In this document: positions 33,774-41,545 of the stretch, in pieces
How the letters are laid out: every line of letters starts with the position of its first letter
Position numbering within the stretch: the stretch's first letter is position 1
Origin: Campylobacteraceae bacterium
GTDB taxonomy: Bacteria > Campylobacterota > Campylobacteria > Campylobacterales > Sulfurovaceae
Direction of reading: 5' to 3'
Assembly (NCBI GenBank): GCA_027024155.1
Contig: JALVTE010000023.1
Span: 1-48,677, forward strand
Length of the DNA stretch: 48,677 nt
Made by a program: the position numbers and the translations under genes
Notes under the pieces: generated by a model
The model's input: the letters and a program-made list of their open reading frames with translations, nothing else
Database searches by the model: none
Told to the model about the DNA's origin: nothing

Positions 33774-34565
33774 TTAAACTTCAATATATCCTTCAAGATA
33801 CATAACAGCTTGTCCGAGTATTTCTACATTTTCTTTAGAAACATTACATAATAAAATACCACCTCTTTTTGAGGCTTGGTATGCTTTGAGTTTACTCTTA
33901 TTTAATTTTTCTGCCCAATATGGTGCCAGCCCTGTATGTATAGAGCCTGTTACTGGGTCTTCTAATCCGCCATTTGCTGGCCAAAAATATCTTGAGATAA
34001 AGTCGTAATCATTGCCTTTAGCAGTAACAACAACATCATAAGGTGCTATTTTTTTTAACTCTTCAAGGTTTGGTTTAATTTTAATTATATCTTCTTCGTT
34101 ATCATATATGGCAAAATATGCTTGTTGATTTAGCAGTATCTCTTTTGGTTTAATAGATAAACCTTTAATTAATTCAGTTGGTACAGACGAAACTTTTTTA
34201 GGCTTTCGGTTTGGAAATTGCATTTTAATATAGCTATCTTCTTCTTTGGTAATTTTAAAATTTCCAACACTTTTTGTTATAAATTCAATTTCGTTTAATT
34301 GTCTATTCTCTTTAAAAAGAACAAATGCAGAAGCTAAAGTGGCATGACCACAAAAATCTATCTCTTTTAAAGGAGAAAACCATCGAATTTCATAACTTAT
34401 ATCAGTTACCTTTTTAATAAAAGCAGTTTCAGAAAGATTATTTTCTGTTGCAATAGATTGCATTAAATCAGTAGATAGCCACTCTGTTAGTGGAACTACT
34501 GCTGCATAATTACCAGTAAAAACTTTATCTGTAAATGCATCCACTTGATATATTTTTAACTTCAT
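33774..34565 (-). CDS. PhzF family isomerase/epimerase-like protein
   Basis: A 263-residue PhzF-like protein with the two-domain diaminopimelate-epimerase fold: KIYQVDAFTDKVFTGNYAAV at the start, the catalytic Glu in NNLSETAFI, DFCGHATLASAFVL, and a second-half GGLEDPVTGSIHTGLAPYW. Most bacterial members are of unknown function; phenazine synthesis is not implied because no other phz gene is near. Transcribed from a promoter with TATAAT (minus strand, 34588-34583). Confidence 0.9.
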   Translation of the reverse strand: MKLKIYQVDAFTDKVFTGNYAAVVPLTEWLSTDLMQSIATENNLSETAFIKKVTDISYEIRWFSPLKEIDFCGHATLASAFVLFKENRQLNEIEFITKSVGNFKITKEEDSYIKMQFPNRKPKKVSSVPTELIKGLSIKPKEILLNQQAYFAIYDNEEDIIKIKPNLEELKKIAPYDVVVTAKGNDYDFISRYFWPANGGLEDPVTGSIHTGLAPYWAEKLNKSKLKAYQASKRGGILLCNVSKENVEILGQAVMYLEGYIEV

Positions 34566-34589
34566 AAACTACCTTTTTTAATATTATAC

Positions 34590-34622
34590 TAAAAATTGCC
34601 TACATTTTAAACACCTACAATC
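34590..34622. repeat. Direct repeat DR1 flanking brnTA
   Basis: This 33-bp segment matches 35397-35429 at 30 of 33 positions, including the unbroken 18-base run TGCCTACATTTTAAACAC. The two copies flank the brnTA pair on either side. DR1 contains a degenerate form of the nitrogen-gene palindrome (TTGCCTA-cattt-TAAACAC at 34596-34614). Relative to the phzF -10 its centre is only 17 bases upstream, so here it would overlap the core promoter. Confidence 0.7.
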
Positions 34623-34635
34623 TAAAACTTTCTCT

Positions 34636-34667
34636 GGTTACAAAATTGCATTTTGTAACCTTTTTTT
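34636..34667 (+). terminator. Strong intrinsic terminator, plus strand
   Basis: A perfect 10-bp stem, GGTTACAAAA and TTTTGTAACC, with a 5-nt loop and a T7 run (34661-34667): the clearest intrinsic terminator of the window. It points rightward, but both flanking genes (phzF, brnA) are on the minus strand and the nearest plus gene ends 930 bp upstream. For brnTA transcripts the hairpin lacks a T-run. It may insulate against antisense reading or be left from an earlier arrangement. Confidence 0.75.
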
Positions 34668-34725
34668 AAGCAAGCCAATACGGTAAACTAGATTTAGCAA
34701 CTATGCTACTCTTAAAGCCCACAAC

Positions 34726-34995
34726 TCAAGCTCTCTTATTTGAAAGCCCCTCTTGTAAAAGCATTTTTATCAATGACTGATAAGGCACATCCATACTGTT
34801 TGCTTTTACTTTTAATGCATCTATCATGTCTACAGGAAGGCGGATAGAGATACTTTTGGTTGTTTTTTTTAAGTTTGGAAAGCGTACTTTTTTTACTTTT
34901 GATTTGTCAAAATAGTCTAAAGTGTCGTGATTTTCCCAAAACTCTCGCTCTTCATTTTCATTTTTAAATGTAGGGATTGTTTTTGTTGTTTTCAT
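34726..34995 (-). CDS. brnA: BrnA-like antitoxin (ribbon-helix-helix)
   Basis: An 89-residue protein with a charged N-terminus and a C-terminal ribbon-helix-helix DNA-binding domain (KSISIRLPVDMIDALKVKAN), as in BrnA/CopG antitoxins. It should bind and neutralise BrnT and, with it, repress the operon. The ATG lies inside the end of brnT (32-bp overlap), preceded by aaggagaaaaa. The toxin-first order is typical of brnTA. Confidence 0.88.
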   Translation of the reverse strand: MKTTKTIPTFKNENEEREFWENHDTLDYFDKSKVKKVRFPNLKKTTKSISIRLPVDMIDALKVKANSMDVPYQSLIKMLLQEGLSNKRA

Positions 34996-35287
34996 AAAAC
35001 TTTTTCTCCTTTTTTGTCATTGTTCTTGCTGATATTACACAAATTAAGCCATCTCTTACGGTAAAAACTACCATAATTTTATTGTTGTTATTGTCTCGCC
35101 CGAAAGCGATACATCGACACTCTTCGTAAGAGTGTGAAAAATCTTCAACAATAAGAAGTGGTTCATTAAAAAATACCTCTTCAATTAGTTTATAGTTTAA
35201 TCCATGTTTTTTTTCGTTTTTATAGACATTAGCATCGTCCCAGTCAAAACCAGTTATTGATTCTGTATCTAAACAATCAAATTCCAT
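34964..35287 (-). CDS. brnT: BrnT-like ribonuclease toxin
   Basis: A 107-residue RelE-fold toxin of the BrnT family: FDWDDANVYKNEKKHGLNYK at the start, EVFFNEPLLIVED in the middle, and RDGLICVISARTMTKKEKKF near the end, matching the BrnT R-x-I-S-A-R-x-M-T-x-x-E motif. I use the ATG at 35287, with ribosome-binding site agagg; a longer frame to 35359 would run through the operator. BrnT toxins cleave RNA and stop translation. It stands between the nitrate genes and the kinase gene, flanked by direct repeats. Confidence 0.88.
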   Translation of the reverse strand: MEFDCLDTESITGFDWDDANVYKNEKKHGLNYKLIEEVFFNEPLLIVEDFSHSYEECRCIAFGRDNNNNKIMVVFTVRDGLICVISARTMTKKEKKFYENNKNNPYI

Positions 35288-35303
35288 ATTGCACCTCTTT
35301 TGT

Positions 35304-35324
35304 ATATGTATATTATATACATAT
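35304..35324 (-). promoter_or_regulatory. Probable brnTA operator
   Basis: A dyad with 9-bp arms, ATATGTATA and TATACATAT, around a 3-nt centre, 16 bp upstream of the brnT ATG. Position and symmetry suit binding by the BrnA ribbon-helix-helix domain for autoregulation, as known for this family. Confidence 0.6.
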
Positions 35325-35396
35325 TTGTTTAAAAGAAGATAAAATATTAGGGGTAACAATTTGTTATTCTTTTTTAGGTTCTTGCTATTAACGGTT

Positions 35397-35448
35397 TAAA
35401 AACTGCCTACATTTTAAACACCCATAATCCCACAAATTTAGATAATAT
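35397..35448 (+). promoter_or_regulatory. Promoter of the PP2C-kinase gene with operator (and repeat DR2)
   Basis: Repeat DR2 (35397-35429) holds CTGCCTA-cattt-TAAACAC (35403-35421, centre 35412), a degenerate copy of the amtB palindrome (10 of 14 arm positions). A -10-like TAATAT starts at 35443, exactly 31 bases from the centre, the same distance as at amtB and narK. There is no -35 consensus. The ribosome-binding site (caggaggg) and ATG 35472 follow. Confidence 0.6.
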
Positions 35449-35471
35449 AGAGCAAATCAGGAGGGCTATCT

Positions 35472-37100
35472 ATGTCTAAAAAAAATTTAGAGATTTCAGC
35501 ATTTAACTTAGCAAAGGGTAAAGAGTTAAAGGGTGATGATTATTTTGCTTACAAGCAGTTGGATGATATTACTATAGCTGTTGTTTGTGATGGTGTGGGT
35601 AGTGCTAGGGCTGGGGCTAAGGCTGCTAAGAGAGCGGTAGAGTTTTTGATAAATGCTCTTAAGAATCGCCCTGTCTCTTGGAGTATGGAGAAGTCGATAC
35701 TGCATTTTATTGAGAATATTAACCATATTTTGTATATGGAGTCACAGCAAGAGTATGAGAGTGTAGAGTATGTAACTACATTAGCAATGGTTGTTATAGA
35801 GGGTAATCGGCTTTATGGGGCTAATGTTGGGGATAGTAGAATTTATTTAAAAAGAGAGCAAGAGCTTACACAGCTCTCTACCGACCATTCGATGAGCGAA
35901 GAGAGTATGCAACATATTTTAATTTCGGCACTTGGGCTTGAGGAGAGTGTTACTCCACACTATTTTGAGAATAATTTGCACATTAATGATAAGTTGCTTC
36001 TATGTAGTGACGGTTTATATAATGAACTAACAGAGCAAGAGTTAAGCGATGGAATAGATATAAATGCCTCTTTTTTAGTTAGAAAGGCGAGCAAAAAGCA
36101 TAATGATAATTTGCCAGATGATACAACAGCTATTGTAATTAAGGTAAAAGAGCTTGACCCAAGGTTGCATTTTAAACAGAAAAATTTGATTGTTCAAGAT
36201 AAATACTCAAAGGGTGAAGTTATAGATGGCTATACACTTATAAAACCATTAGCCATTCATAGACGAGTTTGGAAAGCAAGTAAAAGAGGACAAAATTATG
36301 TAATTAAATTTGCCCCTTACGATGCAATAGATGACCCAAAAGCTTTGGATATGTTTGTTAAAGAGGTGTGGAATGCAAAACGACTTAAAGCTGGATTCTT
36401 TGTAAAAGCGGTTGTGCCAACCAATAGAACACACCGCTACTATATAATGCAATATATAGATGGAGTCGAGTTAAAAGAGCAGATAAAAAAGCGACCTATT
36501 AGCGTAGATAGCGGGGTGGAGTTAGCTAAGTTTACATTAAAGATGTCACAATATTTAATACGGCAAGATTTAGTGCATGGCGATATAAAGCCAGAGAATA
36601 TTATGATTTATGAGCGAAAAGGAAAAGAGGCTTTTAAATTTGTGGATTTTGGCTCTATTACTGAAGCGTATAGTAATGTTAGCCGTGCAGGAACACCAAG
36701 CTATCTGGCACCAGAGCGTTTTGAAGGTTTACCAATAACAGAGCAGAGCGAAATATTTGCAATAGGTGTTACACTATACGAAGCACTTACTGGAAAGTTC
36801 CCATATGGAGAGATAGAGCCGTTTCAGAGCCCTACATTTAAGACAGCTAAAAGACCAAGCACCTTAAACCCAAAAGTTCCAAAGTGGCTTGATAGTATTA
36901 TAATGAAAGCTATCGAAGTGGATACTAAAAGACGATACACCCACTATTCTAATATGCTTTATGAACTAAATAACCCGCAAAAGGTTGAGCCATACTATGC
37001 AAGTGAAGAGAATCTTTTAAGTAAAAATCCTCTTACAGTATGTAGAGTGGCGTTGGTTTTGTCGCTTCTTGCGAATTTTGCGTTTATGATTTTTGGTTAG
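35472..37100 (+). CDS. PP2C phosphatase - Ser/Thr kinase fusion, membrane-tethered
   Basis: A 542-residue protein. Residues 1-230 form a PP2C phosphatase with metal aspartates at D40 (CDGVGS), D121 (VGDSR), D180 (CSDG) and D216-D217 (DDTT). Residues 250-500 form a protein kinase: K279 (VIK), HGD with D371, K373 and N376, DFG at 392-394 and APE at 413-415. The Gly-rich loop is poor. One membrane helix ends the protein (521-541). A similar gene sits in the nitrate-assimilation cluster of Pseudomonas aeruginosa (PA1782), which supports a role in nitrogen control. The target is unknown. Confidence 0.92.
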   Translation: MSKKNLEISAFNLAKGKELKGDDYFAYKQLDDITIAVVCDGVGSARAGAKAAKRAVEFLINALKNRPVSWSMEKSILHFIENINHILYMESQQEYESVEYVTTLAMVVIEGNRLYGANVGDSRIYLKREQELTQLSTDHSMSEESMQHILISALGLEESVTPHYFENNLHINDKLLLCSDGLYNELTEQELSDGIDINASFLVRKASKKHNDNLPDDTTAIVIKVKELDPRLHFKQKNLIVQDKYSKGEVIDGYTLIKPLAIHRRVWKASKRGQNYVIKFAPYDAIDDPKALDMFVKEVWNAKRLKAGFFVKAVVPTNRTHRYYIMQYIDGVELKEQIKKRPISVDSGVELAKFTLKMSQYLIRQDLVHGDIKPENIMIYERKGKEAFKFVDFGSITEAYSNVSRAGTPSYLAPERFEGLPITEQSEIFAIGVTLYEALTGKFPYGEIEPFQSPTFKTAKRPSTLNPKVPKWLDSIIMKAIEVDTKRRYTHYSNMLYELNNPQKVEPYYASEENLLSKNPLTVCRVALVLSLLANFAFMIFG

Positions 37101-37450
37101 TGGTGTGCGTAACTTCAGTTAAATAAACTGCAATTTCGTAGGTATGACCATGTCACACATTAAATAAAGCTTTTCGCGTAGGGTTGGTTTATCGACCATA
37201 AAATAGGCATTCATTCGAATAATTGGTCGATAAATCGACCCTACGCATATATGAATATTTTAAACTCCATAATATTGAGGTTTTAATCCTTAGGTTGATG
37301 TGTATACTACATGGTCACACCTACAGTTAAATTATAGAGTAATATAATACCCAATTATGCAAGAAAATCTAAATTGCCTATTTTTTAGGCAACTCTATTA
37401 ACTACTTTTAATATATAATGGTAAGATAAATTTTATTTTAAGGATGAGAA
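37101..37450. repeat. 350-bp gap: nested palindrome element, then amtB promoter
   Basis: The left part is a two-level palindrome. Outer arms: GTAGGTATGACCATGT (37138-37153) and ACATGGTCACACCTAC (37309-37324), one mismatch. Inner arms of 23 bp (37176-37198 and 37224-37246) with two mismatches, containing GCGTAGGGT and ACCCTACGC. A small hairpin CAGTT/AACTG (37116-37130) lies outside. Nothing in it looks coding. The right part (37374-37450) is the amtB promoter and leader. Confidence 0.75.
37374..37419 (+). promoter_or_regulatory. amtB-glnK promoter with perfect palindromic operator
   Basis: TTGCCTA-ttttt-TAGGCAA (37374-37392, centre 37383) is a perfect 7-bp dyad. The -10 TATAAT (37414-37419) starts 31 bases from the centre, so the site would be near -43 from the transcription start. 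The -35 position reads aactct and is not a consensus, as expected for an activator-dependent promoter. It is the best copy of the motif also found at nirA/narK and at the PP2C-kinase gene. Confidence 0.72.
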
Positions 37451-38758
37451 ATGAAGATTAAACTTCTTGCGCTTTTAGCGTTGATGCTTCCAGCTTTAGC
37501 TTTTGCTGGTGATGCTCCAAAATTAGATAGTGGTGATACTGCGTGGATGATGATATCTACAGCTTTAGTATTATTAATGACTCCAGCTGGTCTTGCACTA
37601 TTTTATTCAGGTATGACTAGAAGTAAAAACTCACTTAACACATATGCTATGGTTGTTGGTGCGTTTGTAGTAGCTATGATTGTATGGATTGTAGCAGGTT
37701 ACTCAATAGCATTTGGTGCTAATGCAGATGCAGGTATGCAAAAGTTCTTTGGTGGTTTTGCAAATGTTATGTTAAATGGTATTAAGTGGACAGACCTTAG
37801 TGGTACTTACCCAACATATGTATTTGTTGCATTCCAAGGTACATTTGCAGCAATTACTGTTGCGATTGCTAGTGGTTCTGTAATTGAGAGAATTAAATTC
37901 TCTACTTGGATTGTTATTGTAATTCTTTGGGGTTTAATTGTTTATGCTCCTGTCGCTCATATGGTATGGGGTGGAGGAATACTAATGGGTAAAGGTGCTC
38001 TTGACTTTGCAGGTGGTACAGTTGTACATATGAATGGCGGTCTTGCTGGTTTAGTACTTGCTATTTTAGTTGGTAAAAGAGCTAACTATCCAAAAATTGC
38101 TGTTAAACCTATGAGTGTAATGCTTACTGCACTTGGTGCTGCACTATTGTGGTTTGGCTGGTATGGATTTAACGCAGGTAGTGCATTTGGTGCAAATGCG
38201 ATTGCTGGTTTGGCACTTTTAACAACTACTATTGCAACTGCATTAGCTGGTATTGTATGGATGCTTTTAGAGTGGATTATCTATAAAAAGCCTACATTAC
38301 TTGGTTTAGCTTCTGGTATTGTTGCAGGTCTTGTTGCTATTACTCCAGCAGCTGGTTTTGTTAATGTAGAGGGTTCTATGATTGTTGGTGCAGTTGGTTC
38401 GCTAGTTGGATTCTTTGGTGTTGTTTCTTTAAAGAAAATCTTTAAATACGATGATAGTTTAGATGCATTTGGTATTCACTTTATAGCTGGTCTATGGGGT
38501 GCATTAGCAACTGGTTTACTAGCTGTAAAAGATAACGATTTATTATGGGATGGTCCTTTAAAAGCTAGTGGTGATAGAATGGGTCAATTTATGGTTCAGT
38601 TAGAGTCTGTTGGCGTTACTATTGCATGGGTAATTGTTGGTACAGTTGTTGTTTACTTTATTGCATCTGCAGTAACTGGTGGTGGTAGAGTAGATAAAGA
38701 GACTGAAGAGATGGGTCTTGATGAAGCAACTCACGGAGAAAAGAGTTTTAACCTATAA
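37451..38758 (+). CDS. amtB: Ammonium transporter
   Basis: A 435-residue Amt protein with a cleavable signal peptide (MKIKLLALLALMLPALAFAG) and 11 membrane helices. The Amt start GDTAWMMISTALVLLMTPAG, the signature VVHMNGGLAGLVLAIL with the first pore histidine, and the second in FGIHFIAGLWGALATGL are present. It takes up ammonium and is gated by GlnK, which is encoded 74 bp downstream. The stop codon lies at the edge of a hairpin, AATTTA-TCTC-TAAATT (38757-38772). Confidence 0.97.
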   Translation: MKIKLLALLALMLPALAFAGDAPKLDSGDTAWMMISTALVLLMTPAGLALFYSGMTRSKNSLNTYAMVVGAFVVAMIVWIVAGYSIAFGANADAGMQKFFGGFANVMLNGIKWTDLSGTYPTYVFVAFQGTFAAITVAIASGSVIERIKFSTWIVIVILWGLIVYAPVAHMVWGGGILMGKGALDFAGGTVVHMNGGLAGLVLAILVGKRANYPKIAVKPMSVMLTALGAALLWFGWYGFNAGSAFGANAIAGLALLTTTIATALAGIVWMLLEWIIYKKPTLLGLASGIVAGLVAITPAAGFVNVEGSMIVGAVGSLVGFFGVVSLKKIFKYDDSLDAFGIHFIAGLWGALATGLLAVKDNDLLWDGPLKASGDRMGQFMVQLESVGVTIAWVIVGTVVVYFIASAVTGGGRVDKETEEMGLDEATHGEKSFNL

Positions 38759-38776
38759 TTTATCTCTAAATTAAGA

Positions 38777-38814
38777 TATAATTATAAACACAATAGCTAG
38801 GTTCCTACTAGCTA
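38777..38814 (+). promoter_or_regulatory. amtB-glnK intergenic promoter-like site and hairpin
   Basis: A TATAAT (38777-38782) without a clear -35 and a 7-bp hairpin, TAGCTAG and CTAGCTA with a 7-nt loop (38794-38814), lie before the glnK ribosome-binding site (aaaggag). They could give glnK its own transcript or set the AmtB to GlnK ratio. Confidence 0.35.
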
Positions 38815-38829
38815 AATAAAGGAGAATAA

Positions 38830-39174
<345 letters not shown>

Positions 39175-39176
39175 GA

Positions 39177-39295
39177 AAGCAATAAGCTAAAAGCATAAAG
39201 CTGAAAGCTCATTGTGTGGCTTCGCCACTTTTAAAGTAAGCGAAGCTACATCTGAAACTATTAGCTATTGACCATTAACCATCAACTAAACAACT
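39177..39295. repeat. Heptad inverted-repeat element D (glnK / FAH-family gene)
   Basis: Left arm 39177-39211: AAGCAAT, AAGCTAA, AAGCATA, AAGCTGA, AAGCTCA (five units), starting 3 bp after the glnK stop. The core has GTGGC-TTC-GCCAC (39216-39228), and AAGCGAAGC at 39238-39246 can pair back with it. The right arm (39261-39295) is more diverged: TTAGCTA, TTGACCA, TTAACCA, TCAACTA, AACAACT. Its last unit runs into the end of the convergent gene, whose stop is at 39286. Confidence 0.75.
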
Positions 39296-39894
39296 CTCCA
39301 CTCACAATTTAATATCTCTTTACCTTTTTCATAAATAATAGCACTAAATCTGTCACCTATTTTGTAACTGCCTACACCTTTTGGAGTTCCGCTCATTATT
39401 ATGTCGTTATCTTCTAAGCTTAAAAAGCTCTCTATCTCTTCTACTATAGTAAGTGGCTTGTATATCATTAAGTCAAAATTTGCCTCTTGTTGAAGCTTGC
39501 CATTTATAAATAGTTTGAAAGATAAATCTTCTAAATTTCCGTTAAAGTCTATAAAGTGGCTCATTACAGCAGAGCCATTAAATGCTTTTGCTCTCTCCCA
39601 TGGTAAGCCTTTGGCTTTTGCGTAAGCTTGTGCATCTGCATTTGTTAAATCTAACCCAAAGCCTATACCTGCTATTTTTTTATCTTTAATAAGGAAGCAA
39701 AGTTCACCCTCGAAGCGATGTGTATCGCTAAAAAATTTAAGCTCATTTGTAATTGCAGAGTTTGGCTTGTTAAAAAGCACCATTTGGCTAGGTGTTTCAT
39801 TGTTTAACTCTTTTATATGCTCTACATAGTTTCGTCCCACACAGACTACTTTTGATGGATAAACTAACTCTTTATTATATTTTATGCTATTCAT
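39286..39894 (-). CDS. Fumarylacetoacetate hydrolase (FAH) family protein
   Basis: A 202-residue single-domain FAH-fold protein: [19 protein letters not shown] at the start, metal-binding [10 protein letters not shown], and [15 protein letters not shown] near the end. Such proteins are acylpyruvase, oxaloacetate decarboxylase or hydratase-like; the substrate cannot be told. I start at ATG 39894 with the ribosome-binding site aaagga. A frame open to 40083 would overlap luxS and add a non-conserved leader. Divergent from luxS by 55 bp. Confidence 0.88.
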   Translation of the reverse strand: MNSIKYNKELVYPSKVVCVGRNYVEHIKELNNETPSQMVLFNKPNSAITNELKFFSDTHRFEGELCFLIKDKKIAGIGFGLDLTNADAQAYAKAKGLPWERAKAFNGSAVMSHFIDFNGNLEDLSFKLFINGKLQQEANFDLMIYKPLTIVEEIESFLSLEDNDIIMSGTPKGVGSYKIGDRFSAIIYEKGKEILNCEWRVV

Positions 39895-39949
39895 AATTTT
39901 CCTTTCAGTTTTTTTAAGTATTATAACTAAAAAACTCAAAGGAATAGAT

Positions 39950-40456
39950 ATGCCATTACTAGATAGCTTTTTAGTAGACCATACAATTATGCCAGCGCCT
40001 GCGGTTAGGGTAGCAAAAACAATGCAAAGCCCAAGTGGTGATACAATTACAGTTTTCGATTTACGCTTTTGTAAACCAAACAAAGAGATTATAGGCGAGA
40101 GAGGAATACATACGCTAGAGCACCTATTTGCAGGCTTTATGAGAGAGCATTTAAACAGTGATACGGTTGAAATTATAGATATTTCACCAATGGGGTGTAG
40201 AACAGGTTTTTATATGAGTCTTTTAGGTAATCCAAGCGAAGAAGAGGTTGCTAAAGCATGGGAAGCTTCTATGCAAGATGTGCTAGCAGTTAAAAGCCAA
40301 GATGATATTCCAGAGTTAAATGTTTACCAGTGTGGAACTTACACAATGCACTCATTAGATGAGGCTAAAGAGGTGGCTAAAAATGTTTTGGATAGAGGTA
40401 TTGGCATTATGAATAACGAAGAATTAAAATTAGATTTATCTAAGGTAGAGGGTTAA
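39950..40456 (+). CDS. luxS: S-ribosylhomocysteine lyase (autoinducer-2 synthase)
   Basis: LuxS splits S-ribosylhomocysteine to homocysteine and the AI-2 precursor DPD in the activated methyl cycle. The 168-residue protein has the zinc motif HTLEH (about residues 53-57) with the third ligand Cys in [11 protein letters not shown]'s neighbourhood of YQCGTYT, and the catalytic Cys in [13 protein letters not shown] start at ATG 39950 with aaagga upstream; an earlier in-frame ATG at 39884 lies inside the divergent gene's start. The next gene follows after 1 bp. Confidence 0.96.
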   Translation: MPLLDSFLVDHTIMPAPAVRVAKTMQSPSGDTITVFDLRFCKPNKEIIGERGIHTLEHLFAGFMREHLNSDTVEIIDISPMGCRTGFYMSLLGNPSEEEVAKAWEASMQDVLAVKSQDDIPELNVYQCGTYTMHSLDEAKEVAKNVLDRGIGIMNNEELKLDLSKVEG

Positions 40457-40457
40457 A

Positions 40458-40766
40458 ATGTATATAGCAATTCCACTAAACTCTAACGACTTTAAAAATG
40501 CAACAATATCAAATATGGCAGATGCAAAATCTTGGGCATTAATAGATTTTGATGAGGGTGTAGTAAAGAGTATAAAAGAGATACCAAGCTGGCAAGAGCA
40601 TGGTACGGATTGGCTAGATTTTGTCGTTTTAGAGAACAAATACGAAAATATTATGGATTTTTTAAACGAAGGTACAACTGTGCTAGTTAGAAGAGAGGGG
40701 CAAGATAGCATAGATAATATAATCGAAGCCTTTAAATTTAAAGAGTTAGATGAAGCAGGATTTTAA
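40458..40766 (+). CDS. Small conserved protein, possibly NifX/NifB-type fold
   Basis: A 102-residue soluble protein starting MYIAIPLNSNDFKNATISN. The layout (beta start, WALIDFDEGVV, then DFVVLENKYENIMDFLNEG and a closing helix) resembles the NifX/dinitrogenase-cofactor-binding fold, but conserved residues are too few to be sure. It lies between luxS (1 bp) and the mnmC-like gene (1-bp overlap), so it is co-translated with both. Function unknown. Confidence 0.6.
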   Translation: MYIAIPLNSNDFKNATISNMADAKSWALIDFDEGVVKSIKEIPSWQEHGTDWLDFVVLENKYENIMDFLNEGTTVLVRREGQDSIDNIIEAFKFKELDEAGF

Positions 40767-41545
40767 TGTTTTCTAAACTCTACAACCCAGCCCTAAGGGC
40801 TGAAAAAAAAGAGATGCTAACAAAAGATGGCACTACTACACTATACACTGCCGAGTTTGACGAATACTACCACTCTATAAAAGATGGTGCACTGCAAGAG
40901 AGTTTGCAAAAGCATATTATCCCTGCTTTTAAATTATGCAAAAAAGATAAATTAACAATATTAGACATATGTTTTGGTTTAGGCTACAATACTTTAAGTG
41001 CAATTTACTACTACAAAAAACATAGTCCAGATACAAAACTGCATATAATATCGCCAGAGATAGATGAAGAGTTGGTTCGTAGTTTAAAAAACTTTAAATA
41101 TCCAAAAGAGTTTGATGAGTTCAAAGCAATTATAGAAGCTATTAGTGATAATTTTTACTATGAAGATGAGAAGCTTAAAATAGAAGTTTTAATAGGCGAT
41201 GCAAGAGATAGTATAAAAGAGATAAAAGAGGCAGTAGATATAGTATATCAAGATGCTTTTAGCCCACGCACAAATCCAGCTCTTTGGAGTGTAGAGTACT
41301 TTAGCGACATTAAAAAAATCGCAAGCGAAGATATTATAATAACCACCTACTCCATAGCAACACCAGCAAGACTATCTATGCACGAAGCAGGCTTTAAAGT
41401 ATATATTTTACCTAAAGATAAGGTGTTAAGCGGAACTATAGCCTCACTTAAAAAGCTAGATTTAGAAGAGGTAGATATGGAGCTTAAAAAGCAGAGAAAC
41501 CCTAGTGCTAAGGCTTATAGAGATAGTGAGATTTTGGAAGTTTGA
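40766..41545 (+). CDS. mnmC: MnmC-type tRNA methyltransferase (methyltransferase domain only)
   Basis: A 259-residue S-adenosylmethionine-dependent methyltransferase matching the N-terminal half of E. coli MnmC, which makes mnm5(s2)U at tRNA position 34. Motifs: LDICFGLGYNTL (SAM binding), YQDAFSPRTNPALWS (catalytic region with DAFSP) and TYSIATPARLSMHEAGF. The FAD-oxidase half of enterobacterial MnmC is absent. The TGA stop lies inside the first heptads of array F. Confidence 0.9.
   Translation: MFSKLYNPALRAEKKEMLTKDGTTTLYTAEFDEYYHSIKDGALQESLQKHIIPAFKLCKKDKLTILDICFGLGYNTLSAIYYYKKHSPDTKLHIISPEIDEELVRSLKNFKYPKEFDEFKAIIEAISDNFYYEDEKLKIEVLIGDARDSIKEIKEAVDIVYQDAFSPRTNPALWSVEYFSDIKKIASEDIIITTYSIATPARLSMHEAGFKVYILPKDKVLSGTIASLKKLDLEEVDMELKKQRNPSAKAYRDSEILEV

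Noticed and set aside
34583-34614. DR1 palindrome as an activator site for phzF
   Set aside because: Its centre is only 17 bases from the phzF -10, against 30-31 at the other four promoters; more likely a by-product of the repeat, or at most a repressor site.
35288-35359. Upstream start of brnT at 35359
   Set aside because: The extra 24 residues cover the palindromic operator and are hydrophobic; ATG 35287 matches BrnT starts and has a ribosome-binding site.
37371-37450. Sigma-54 promoter at amtB, as in enterobacteria
   Set aside because: No GG-N10-GC element with the right surrounding bases; a TATAAT -10 is present instead.
39895-40083. Upstream extension of the FAH-family gene
   Set aside because: It runs through the luxS start region, has no ribosome-binding site and adds 63 non-conserved residues; ATG 39894 has aaagga before it.
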